From contig JABDLQ010000249.1 of the NCBI GenBank assembly GCA_013002925.1, positions 1-5,702 on the forward strand: DNA of 5,702 nucleotides, read 5' to 3'. How positions within the stretch are numbered: position 1 is the first letter of the stretch; each line of letters begins with the position of its first letter. Both the position numbers and the translations under genes were made by a program. Below the pieces are notes generated by a model, which worked only from the letters and a program-made list of their open reading frames with translations, was not told the origin of the DNA and did no database searches. This document shows positions 1 to 5,598 of this stretch, piece after piece. This DNA is from Gammaproteobacteria bacterium. GTDB taxonomy: Bacteria > Pseudomonadota > Gammaproteobacteria > Steroidobacterales > SZUA-146.

Positions 1-319
1 CGTCGTTAGCGCCGGTAATATCGAAGTCGCTACCATTGGCCAGCGTGAAGCCCGCATTACCACCGGTCAGTGTTTCCACATTGACCACGCTGGTACCCAG
101 CGTCACCGTCACCGGCGCGGTCGCCAGCGACCAGTTCGCGGTATCGGCCAGCCCCCCCAGCCCATCAATCAGGCCGCTCAACGTGCCGGCGGCGGCAAAA
201 TCAAACGCATCGTCACCCGCCGTGCCGGTCAGGTTGCCAAAGTTCGTAAAGTTCAGGGTATCCACCGTGCCATCGTTGGCGCCGGTAATATCAAAATCAG
301 CGCCACCGGCCAGCGTAAA
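1..319 (-). repeat. TpsA shorter repeat of about 90 residues (from residue 1045)
   Basis: From residue 1045 the pattern FTLAGGADFDITGANDGTVD, NFGNLTGTAGDDAF, GLIDGLGG, ANWS, VTVTLGTSV and NVETLTGG runs to 1131. It restarts with FTLANGSDFDITGAND at 1135-1150, giving a period of 90 residues. This is a condensed form of the long unit, keeping its FTLAGG, NLTG and TVTLGT...NVETLTGG blocks but losing the VNQT(W/F)SITGAG part. The array continues past the left edge, so its copy number is unknown. Confidence 0.85.
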
Positions 320-3300
320 TGCCGTGGTTGCAGCCGCGTCACCACCGGTAAAGGTTTCAATACCGGCAAACGTGCCACCGATCGGTCCTGCGGCCGTCGA
401 CGCGCCCAGGTCCACCAGCACACCCGCTGCGATCGCACTGATATCCAGCACATCACCCGCTGCCAGTACCTGCGCAAGACCGGCCACGTTGCCGGTAATC
501 GTTCCGGCTGCTGCAAACGTGAAACTGTCGTCACCGGCCGTGCCGGTCAGATTGGCAAAGTCGACAAAATTGACGCCATCCACGGTGCCGTCGTTTGGCC
601 CCGTCACGTTCCAGGCAGTGCCACCTGCCAGGGTAAAGCCGGCATTACCCCCGGTCAGCGTCTCGACGTTGGCGACGCTCGTGCCCAGCGTCACCGTTAG
701 CGGCCCGGCAACTGCAGACCAGTTCGCCTCATCAGCGTCACCTGCGCCCGCACCGTTAACAAGGCCGGTCATCGTACCGGTTGCACCAAAAATAAATGCG
801 TCATTGGCAGTGCCACCTGTCAGGTTTTCCACTTCATCGAAGTTTTGAAAACCGACCGACCCCATACCAGCTCCGGTGATCGAGAAAGTCTGATTGACAT
901 TGTCACCGATAAGAACATCGCCTGTGGTTTCTCCGGTAGTTCCGCCCAGGATATTGGCTGCTGCAGCCACTGTATTTGTGGTACCGGTAGCCAACGTAAA
1001 CGTATCGTCACCGCCCAAACCACTCACAGTACCCGTAACATTGTCGTTAAAAGTAAACGCATTCCCGGCGGCCGTTCCGGTCAGGTTACCGAAGTCGACA
1101 AAGTTGATCGTATCCACGGTGCCATCATTCGGTCCCGTCACATTCCAGGCATTACCACCCGCCAGCGTGAAATTTGCCGTTGCCGCACTATCACCTCCGG
1201 TCAGGGTCTCGACGTTGCTAACATTCGTACCCAGCGTGACAGTCAGAGGCCCGGCGACTGCAGACCAGTTCGCCTCATCGGCGTCACCTGCGCCCGCGCC
1301 GTTAACAAGGCCGGCCACAGTGCCCGCTGCACCAAATATAAACGCGTCATTGGCAGTACCACCGGTGAGGTTTTCCATTTCACTGAATGCCTGCGCACCC
1401 ACCGTGCCGACACCGGCACCGGTGATCGACCAGGTCTGATTGACATTGTTACCGACCAACACATCGCCGGTGGTTTCAGCTGTGGTGCCGCCGATCAGAC
1501 TGACTGCAGTGCCGCCCGTCAACAGGTTAAACGTGTCGTTACCTCCTTCTCCACTAAGGTTGCCGGTTACCCAGGCCGGACCGCCAGCGGTCACCGCGGC
1601 GGCCAGGTTAAAGGTATCGTCTCCCAGCCCACCATTGGCAACACCGCTGAATGCAGAGTTAATATTAAAAGTATCTGCGTTAGCTCCACCGTTTAGCGAC
1701 GCGCCCACGGACAAGCCCGCAAGATTTGCAAAAACATCAATCGTGCCGGCGCCCAACGTTCCAAAGTTCACGACCAGGTTAAACGGCGTTGTCACTGGCG
1801 TGTCACCTGCGCCTGTGGCGGTTAATGAACCGTCCAGAAAAACATCGGCGCCTGCGTTCAGTATGAGTGTGGTATCCGCTGTCCAGCTCACGTTGACATT
1901 AGCGCCATCGCCGTTTGTCGGAACTCCAAGCGGTAGGGTGGGATCATCCAGAAAATAGATATGGTCTCCCGCACCATTGGCGCCAACGGTCGTTGTGGTT
2001 GTCAATGTGACCGACGCCATATCCAACTGCCCCGATAAAATCGTATCGGAAATGGTGTCCGCGGGCGCCCCGGCGCAAGTAGCATTGCCTGCATCACACA
2101 CGACAAAAATACCCGGATCGAGCAGCAAAGTACCGTACGCTCCTTCTTCGGCTCTCAGGTCCGCTGTACCACGGTAAGCCAGATGTTCCTTGCCCGACAC
2201 TTCGACAAGTCCGCCCGCTCCGGAGTCGGTGCCACCGCGTGCACTGATAGATCCGGCAAACGTCGTCGTGTCGTCAGCCCAAACGACAACCTGGCCTCCA
2301 TCGCCATTCACTTGCGCATCTGCAGCAATCGTTGCACCTGCTGCAATATCCGTAAATTCCGCGCGTTGTAAATCACCGCCACCACGATAATCGCCACCGA
2401 TGCGAACTTCGCCGCCACCGGTCGCACCTGACGCATCCAGCATGGCCGTATCGGTCAGGCTCACGCTGTCACCCAGTACGTCGATACTGCCGCCGGTATC
2501 TTTCGGTGTCGCACCCTGCGCCACCAGCTCACCGCTGTTAACCGTGGTGCCGCCCGTGCCAACCAGTCGGATCACGCCTCCGGTAGTATCGATACGCTGG
2601 GCACGAATGGAACCTTCATTATTGACGACGCTGCTGAAGACATTTTCTGCACTGTTCGCCGTTAACAGTACCTGCCCGCCATCGGCCAGAATCTGGCCCT
2701 GGTTGAGTACCGCATCCTTTACGTCTTCCGGGTTATCTGTGACTGCTTCGCCCACCGCAAAGAACATCAGGCCGTCACCCCTGAAATCCAGGGTCGCCTG
2801 GCGACCGGCTGCCAGATTGACCTGTCCGTATTCAGCAACAATCAGTCCTTCATTGGCAACGCTATCGCCGATCAGGCTGACCGAGCCGCCGGCAGCCGCA
2901 GTAATTTCACCGCGGTTTATAATTGCCGCGCCGTGTGAATCGGCAAGTGCACGCAAATCGTACTTGCCCGATTTGAAATCCTCCAGTGAGAGTTGCAACG
3001 AACTCGCCACCAGGCTCTGGATGTTGATGCGCGCGCTTTTGCCAAACAGGATGCCGTTTGGATTGAGCAGCAGTATGCGACCGTTGGCATCAATGGCACC
3101 AAAAATCTGGCTCGGATTCTGATCAAAGATTCGATTCAGCGCGGTCGCAGAGGAAGAGGGTTGTTGAAAAATCACCCGCTCGTTGGCGGCGACATTAAAT
3201 GACGACCAGTCGATGGCAAGCTGATCAGTAAATTGACTGATGACCGTGGTATCACTCCGCGTGAGGTTGATGTCACCCTGACCGGACACCACCTGGCCAT

Positions 3301-3451
3301 CCTGCGGACCGCCCAGGGCCACCACCGTATACGTCGCCGTAATCGCGGTGACCAAAATTTTGCGTGTGTACCCCCAGAACCGCTGTCCGTGCGTTGGACG
3401 ACTTTGGCCGCCCCCCACAGTTCTGCCAATTGCCATCATGTCCGTTTTCAT
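1..3451 (-). CDS. TpsA exoprotein with filamentous-haemagglutinin N-terminal domain (partial, 3' end outside window)
   Basis: An uninterrupted frame runs 1150 codons from ATG 3451 to the left edge with no stop. It encodes the secreted partner of the upstream TpsB, probably a large surface adhesin. Residues 1-31 are a long basic N-region and about 32-46 a modest hydrophobic core, together an extended Sec signal. The TPS (haemagglutination-activity) domain follows at about 50-300: DGQVVSGQGDI (51-61), AIDWSSFNV (79-87), NRIFDQNPSQIFG (106-118) and the diagnostic NPNG in LLLNPNGILFG (127-137). Residues 320-446 match a segment widespread in TpsA proteins: WADD (391-394), ARGG (404-407), VEVSGK (416-421) and GTLLLDP (440-446). 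From about 580 onward the chain is Gly/Asp/Asn/Thr-rich, with RTX-like motifs and long internal repeats. The only two cysteines are 452 and 459. Family and role as TPS substrate are near certain; the target or activity of the passenger is unknown because the C-terminus is missing. Confidence 0.96.
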   Translation of the reverse strand, partial: MKTDMMAIGRTVGGGQSRPTHGQRFWGYTRKILVTAITATYTVVALGGPQDGQVVSGQGDINLTRSDTTVISQFTDQLAIDWSSFNVAANERVIFQQPSSSATALNRIFDQNPSQIFGAIDANGRILLLNPNGILFGKSARINIQSLVASSLQLSLEDFKSGKYDLRALADSHGAAIINRGEITAAAGGSVSLIGDSVANEGLIVAEYGQVNLAAGRQATLDFRGDGLMFFAVGEAVTDNPEDVKDAVLNQGQILADGGQVLLTANSAENVFSSVVNNEGSIRAQRIDTTGGVIRLVGTGGTTVNSGELVAQGATPKDTGGSIDVLGDSVSLTDTAMLDASGATGGGEVRIGGDYRGGGDLQRAEFTDIAAGATIAADAQVNGDGGQVVVWADDTTTFAGSISARGGTDSGAGGLVEVSGKEHLAYRGTADLRAEEGAYGTLLLDPGIFVVCDAGNATCAGAPADTISDTILSGQLDMASVTLTTTTTVGANGAGDHIYFLDDPTLPLGVPTNGDGANVNVSWTADTTLILNAGADVFLDGSLTATGAGDTPVTTPFNLVVNFGTLGAGTIDVFANLAGLSVGASLNGGANADTFNINSAFSGVANGGLGDDTFNLAAAVTAGGPAWVTGNLSGEGGNDTFNLLTGGTAVSLIGGTTAETTGDVLVGNNVNQTWSITGAGVGTVGAQAFSEMENLTGGTANDAFIFGAAGTVAGLVNGAGAGDADEANWSAVAGPLTVTLGTNVSNVETLTGGDSAATANFTLAGGNAWNVTGPNDGTVDTINFVDFGNLTGTAAGNAFTFNDNVTGTVSGLGGDDTFTLATGTTNTVAAAANILGGTTGETTGDVLIGDNVNQTFSITGAGMGSVGFQNFDEVENLTGGTANDAFIFGATGTMTGLVNGAGAGDADEANWSAVAGPLTVTLGTSVANVETLTGGNAGFTLAGGTAWNVTGPNDGTVDGVNFVDFANLTGTAGDDSFTFAAAGTITGNVAGLAQVLAAGDVLDISAIAAGVLVDLGASTAAGPIGGTFAGIETFTGGDAAATTAFTLAGGADFDITGANDGTVDTLNFTNFGNLTGTAGDDAFDFAAAGTLSGLIDGLGGLADTANWSLATAPVTVTLGTSVVNVETLTGGNAGFTLANGSDFDITGAND
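512..946 (-). repeat. TpsA long repeat, second copy (residues 836-980)
   Basis: The second copy of the long unit is offset by exactly 182 codons (546 bases) over its first 100 residues. It then has a four-residue shortening (NAG in place of DSAATAN) before FTLAGG. Its end diverges: the RTX-like closing motif of the first copy is absent and is replaced by a GLAQVLAAGDVLDI segment (991-1004). Confidence 0.88.
992..1492 (-). repeat. TpsA long repeat, first copy (residues 654-820)
   Basis: This is the first copy of a unit of about 182 residues. It begins GGTTAETTGDVLVG, passes through VNQTWSITGAG, ENLTGGTANDAFIFG, DADEANWSAVAGPLTVTLG, NVETLTGG and FTLAGG, and closes with an RTX-like GLGGDDTFTL. 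Over residues 654-753 it matches residues 836-935 of the second copy at 85 of 100 positions without gaps. At DNA level, 1248-1314 and 702-768 differ at only 3 of 67 bases. Such units are expected to stack as rungs of an elongated beta-helix. Confidence 0.9.
1523..1690 (-). other. Cluster of RTX-like GGxGxDxF motifs in TpsA (residues 588-643)
   Basis: Three motifs occur here: GGANADTFNI (588-597), GGLGDDTFNL (607-616) and GEGGNDTFNL (634-643). The second fits the RTX calcium-binding nonapeptide GGxGxDxUx exactly, and the third differs at one glycine. A fourth, GLGGDDTFTL, is at residues 811-820 (992-1021). In RTX proteins such motifs are tandem and form a calcium-loaded beta-roll; here they are spaced 19 to 27 residues apart or more, so single calcium sites or plain beta-helix turns are equally possible. 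Confidence 0.6.
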
Positions 3452-3532
3452 TTTTTGATCTCCAGCATCTGCTGTATTGGCCACACCACGCAACCGCTAT
3501 GGCGCATGACCGGGGCTCACGACCCCTTGAAG
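3452..3532 (-). other. Gap between tpsB and tpsA
   Basis: These 81 bases hold no convincing terminator or promoter. A weak GGGG/CCCC stem (3511-3525 region) lacks a T-run. A small perfect palindrome CAGCA-GA-TGCTG (3474-3463, minus strand) touches the ribosome binding site of tpsA. A 19-codon ATG frame starting at 3507 ends in TGA at 3450-3448, overlapping the tpsA ATG by the bases ATGA; it has no good binding site of its own. The gap is consistent with one tpsB-tpsA transcript. Confidence 0.55.
3460..3463 (-). promoter_or_regulatory. Ribosome binding site of tpsA
   Basis: GGAG on the minus strand is eight bases ahead of the ATG at 3451 and lies within CTGGAGATC. It supports this ATG over the in-frame ATGs at codons 5 and 6. 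Confidence 0.65.
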
Positions 3533-5323
3533 TTAAAATGAGTAATTAAAGCTGAAATATAGTTGTGGATCATCTCCATCGCTGGGCTTTTCTGTGCCCC
3601 GTGGCTTTGCTATGTCAAGCCGCGCCCACAGCGTTCCGGGCAAACGAAAATCGATGCCAAAACCATACCCGTTCAGATCACGGGTCTTCTGTTCACCAAA
3701 TGCAGGTTCCGACAGATATCCACCGGCATAGTCATAAAACAGTGAAAAACGCAGAAGCTCGCCCCAGGTATAGCCTCTGAATCCCTCTTTATCGGCAAAG
3801 CCGGGGGCGGCCAGAAACCATTCCACTGAGGCAAAACCGCCGGTATCTACCAGGTATTCTGCGGGGGGAAACGCGCGCACGCTGTTCGGCCCGCCCATTG
3901 AAAACTGCTCCAGAGAAACAATCAGATCATCGGAAACCTGTGCGCTGGTACGCACTAACAGTTCACTGTGCTCACCGAGTTGCTGCAGCCGCGCAAATTC
4001 AGCGGTCCACTTATCGAATTTACCTCCTGCCGATGTACGGCTGGTGTTTTGGCGGCTGGAACCCAGGTCCGCACCGGGAATACTTGATGTCAGAGAGCCA
4101 AAGGTGTCAGGCATGCCTTGTGAGAACGACAAATACCCACTGTTGATGCCACGGAATCGCTTGTCCACCATGTCAAAATTAACCCCGACATCCAGCACGG
4201 TTAATTTATCTTCTGCCTGTGTAACACCGCTGGTCGAGTTATCGATAGTTGCCCGTTTGCTAATGAGATTAATACTTGCGCTCAGGTTCTGTTCACGGCT
4301 GCGTACAATAGAGTGCGAAAACCCAATCTTGCCAACCCGCGTGTCGCCTTCGATATTGGTCGTGCCAAGTGCAGCTCCACCGCTGACATCAAAAACATTT
4401 TGCACGTAGCTGGCAGTAAAGTACGTACCCGGCCAGAATACGGGTAACAGATATTCGATCGAACCGTAGGTTGCGTCCTCCGGATCATAAGTTTGTAGCA
4501 TAGCCAATGAAATGACATCGGCATGACCCGTAGCATTGTTATAATCAAACGTCGCTAATACCCGTGACTCACCGGTGAACTCGCTGCCGTAATTATCGAT
4601 CGTCACGTCAAAATTGAACGGGTCTTCATCCTGGACCCGTAAGGTCAAATCGGTTGTCCCCAGCGATGAGCCTGGGCTGAGCACTCCGGCCACTGCAATA
4701 CCCGGATAATCGCGCAGTAGCAATATCGCCTGTTCAACTTCGGTACTGTCTACCGCCCGTCCGGCAAGGCCTGACACAGGCTTTTGCAGTATTTTATCCT
4801 TGTATCGCTCGTTACCCTCGGTAATGACTTTGCCGACGCGGCCTTCCATGATCTGCACCGTGACAACTCCATCAACCACGGTCTGCACCGGTAGAAACAC
4901 TTGCGCCAGCATCATGCCATCCTGCCGCAAATCGTTTTGTATGCCCCTGATTACCTGTCCGATCTGCCCCAGGGTATAGCCATCGGCAGGCTGCCCCACT
5001 ACATTGCTCGCCAGTGTTTTTTCAACACCATCCAGATACGTGCCCTTACGCCACGCGGTCATTGGGTTGCGATTGGCAATCACATCGAAGCGTTTGACTC
5101 GAATTTTTACACCTTCGTCAACATCTTGCTCAAGGCGCTCAAGCATTGATGGCACGACGACCGCGCCGGGCTCTGGTGCATCAGGTAATCTTTTACTACC
5201 CAGGTCGGGTAACGCTCCACCAGGTGTTGCCCCCCCAGGCAAATTTTGTGCAATGGCTCCGCCCGGTATTAACACCAGAGCGCATGCGACGATTACGATC
5301 GCCGACAGGTCTTTATTTAACAC
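3533..5323 (-). CDS. TpsB outer-membrane transporter of a two-partner secretion system (ShlB/FhaC/HecB family)
   Basis: This 596-residue protein is the likely outer-membrane pore that secretes the TpsA protein encoded just downstream. Residues 1-26 are a Sec signal peptide: lysine at 4, hydrophobic core 8-20, likely cleavage after AIAQ or AIA. A Pro/Gly-rich linker (about 27-58) leads to the first POTRA domain (about 73-163), which includes FLPVQ at 143-147, DGVV at 151-154 and EGRVG at 160-164. A second POTRA follows (about 165-232). The beta-barrel starts with the typical first strand DNYGSEFTGESR (243-254) and ends in YFSFNYSF, with the terminal phenylalanine expected for substrates of the Bam machinery. 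The conserved loop-6 motif is SVRAFPPAEY (481-490), with Arg483 in the place of the invariant VRGF/Y arginine. The mature protein has no cysteine. Length is normal for the family. It starts with GTG and ends 81 bases before tpsA, so the two are probably one operon. Confidence 0.96.
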   Translation of the reverse strand: MLNKDLSAIVIVACALVLIPGGAIAQNLPGGATPGGALPDLGSKRLPDAPEPGAVVVPSMLERLEQDVDEGVKIRVKRFDVIANRNPMTAWRKGTYLDGVEKTLASNVVGQPADGYTLGQIGQVIRGIQNDLRQDGMMLAQVFLPVQTVVDGVVTVQIMEGRVGKVITEGNERYKDKILQKPVSGLAGRAVDSTEVEQAILLLRDYPGIAVAGVLSPGSSLGTTDLTLRVQDEDPFNFDVTIDNYGSEFTGESRVLATFDYNNATGHADVISLAMLQTYDPEDATYGSIEYLLPVFWPGTYFTASYVQNVFDVSGGAALGTTNIEGDTRVGKIGFSHSIVRSREQNLSASINLISKRATIDNSTSGVTQAEDKLTVLDVGVNFDMVDKRFRGINSGYLSFSQGMPDTFGSLTSSIPGADLGSSRQNTSRTSAGGKFDKWTAEFARLQQLGEHSELLVRTSAQVSDDLIVSLEQFSMGGPNSVRAFPPAEYLVDTGGFASVEWFLAAPGFADKEGFRGYTWGELLRFSLFYDYAGGYLSEPAFGEQKTRDLNGYGFGIDFRLPGTLWARLDIAKPRGTEKPSDGDDPQLYFSFNYSF

Positions 5324-5329
5324 AGCATG

Positions 5330-5334
5330 CTCCC
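5330..5334 (-). promoter_or_regulatory. Ribosome binding site of tpsB, selects the GTG start
   Basis: GGGAG on the minus strand lies six bases ahead of GTG at 5323. An ATG occurs five bases upstream of the GTG (5328-5326) but is out of frame and meets TAA after three codons (ATG CTG TGT TAA), so it cannot start the transporter. The GTG gives a protein beginning with a good signal peptide, which supports it as the true start. Confidence 0.7.
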
Positions 5335-5341
5335 ACTGAAC

Positions 5342-5359
5342 GTTCCGCTTGCGCAGAAC
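5342..5359 (-). promoter_or_regulatory. RNA hairpin with GCAA tetraloop upstream of the tpsB RBS
   Basis: The minus-strand RNA GUUCUGC-GCAA-GCGGAAC forms a 7-bp stem (six Watson-Crick pairs and one U-G) capped by GCAA, a member of the stable GNRA tetraloop class. It ends only seven bases before the ribosome binding site of tpsB and is not followed by a T-run, so it is not an intrinsic terminator. It could stabilise the message or hold the binding site open; that role is inference. Confidence 0.45.
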
Positions 5360-5378
5360 CGTTTTGATTGTCCGCTCG

Positions 5379-5482
5379 TTATTTTCCGTTGCTCGTGTGT
5401 TTGTATGCGCGACCAGCGATCATGAAACTAATTGCCCCCTTCATGACCCTTCCCTGTTTATCAGGGTACTGGCAATGCACAT
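5379..5482 (-). other. Two overlapping tiny ORFs in the tpsB leader (13 and 21 codons)
   Basis: On the minus strand an ATG at 5482 opens 13 codons (MCIASTLINREGS) ending in TGA at 5443-5441. That stop overlaps the ATG of a second ORF at 5444 through the four bases ATGA, the arrangement used in translational coupling. The second has 21 codons (begins MKGAISFMIAGR), ends in TAA at 5381-5379 and is preceded by AGGGAAGGG, a purine-rich ribosome-binding-like sequence. Neither resembles a known leader peptide, and tiny ORFs of this size arise often by chance. Confidence 0.15.
5420..5446. repeat. Inverted repeat TCATGAA-N13-TTCATGA
   Basis: Perfect 7-base arms at 5420-5426 and 5440-5446 surround a 13-base spacer. 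The arm cores are the self-palindrome TCATGA, and their centres are 21 bases apart, about two helical turns, as expected for two half-sites on one face of DNA. It could be an operator or a hairpin in the leader RNA. The start codon of a tiny ORF overlaps the right arm, so part of the symmetry may be chance. Confidence 0.3.
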
Positions 5483-5511
5483 TACCCACCCTAGCTCATT
5501 CCACCCCTAAA

Positions 5512-5534
5512 TGATATTCCTGATAATCCTGATA
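5512..5534 (-). repeat. Three TATCA words at 9-base period (possible operator)
   Basis: Read on the minus strand, TATCAGGAT is followed directly by TATCAGGAA and then TATCA, so the core TATCA recurs exactly every 9 bases. A further TATCAGG lies in the opposite orientation at 5459-5465, in the loop and right arm of a small CCCTG-TTTAT-CAGGG stem (5452-5466). If the promoter near 5552 is real, the repeats lie just downstream of its start site, a place where a repressor could act. No known regulator is recognised. Confidence 0.3.
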
Positions 5535-5551
5535 GCAGATTTACTTATCCG

Positions 5552-5581
5552 AGTATATTACAGCAGACCTTTAATCCAGAA
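5552..5581 (-). promoter_or_regulatory. Candidate sigma70-type promoter for tpsBA (weak)
   Basis: On the minus strand TATACT (5557-5552) matches the -10 consensus at five of six positions. It is preceded after 18 bases by TTCTGG (5581-5576), a poor -35. Transcription would start near 5545 and give a leader of roughly 220 bases before tpsB. The -10 is good but the -35 is weak, so an activator would be expected if this is real. Other promoters in the leader are possible. Confidence 0.25.
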
Positions 5582-5598
5582 AAAACTTTCTGATGCGA

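Larger units (their letters stand above)
5324..5598 (-). other. Non-coding leader between the SUMF1-like gene and tpsB
   Basis: These 275 bases carry no gene of ordinary size on either strand. They are more AT-rich than the flanking genes and dense in short repeats: three TGATA words at 9-base period (5512-5534), a pair of TATCAGG/CCTGATA words in opposite orientation, a TCATGAA/TTCATGA inverted repeat (5420-5446) and a GNRA-capped hairpin (5342-5359). No convincing intrinsic terminator follows the upstream gene: the AT-rich palindrome CAGAAAGTTTTTTCTG (minus strand, 5592-5577) has a 6-bp stem but no following T-run. The length and content suggest that tpsBA has its own promoter and regulation here. 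This is inference. Confidence 0.6.

Noticed and set aside
36..848. Plus-strand frame of 270 codons opposite tpsA
   Set aside because: It is a Pro/Ala/Val/Ser-rich shadow of the minus-strand tpsA frame, itself repeated because tpsA is repetitive. No domain or ribosome binding site is seen, and the minus frame has clear protein-family motifs.
1..1492. CRISPR-like array or tandem DNA satellite
   Set aside because: The repeats are in frame, diverged mainly at the protein level and lie inside one open reading frame. There are no short identical repeats with unique spacers.
845..1958. Plus-strand frames at 845-1696, 894-1439 and 1440-1958
   Set aside because: They overlap each other and lie opposite the tpsA repeats. 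Their composition mirrors the antisense of Gly/Thr/Asn-rich codons, and no recognisable product results.
2400..3122. Plus-strand frame of 240 codons opposite the TPS domain
   Set aside because: The opposite strand encodes the canonical NPNG-containing TPS domain in this stretch. The plus frame shows no known motif.
3172..3429. Minus-strand frame of 85 codons starting at 3429
   Set aside because: It is out of frame with tpsA and rich in Arg/Trp. The correct frame from 3451 gives the FHA-type sequence throughout.
5452..5466. CCCTG-TTTAT-CAGGG stem as a terminator
   Set aside because: It has a five-base stem without a following T-run on either strand. It is better regarded as part of the leader repeats.
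5577..5592. Palindrome CAGAAAGTTTTTTCTG (minus strand) as terminator of the SUMF1-like gene
   Set aside because: The stem is only six mostly A-T pairs and the T-run is inside the hairpin, not after it.
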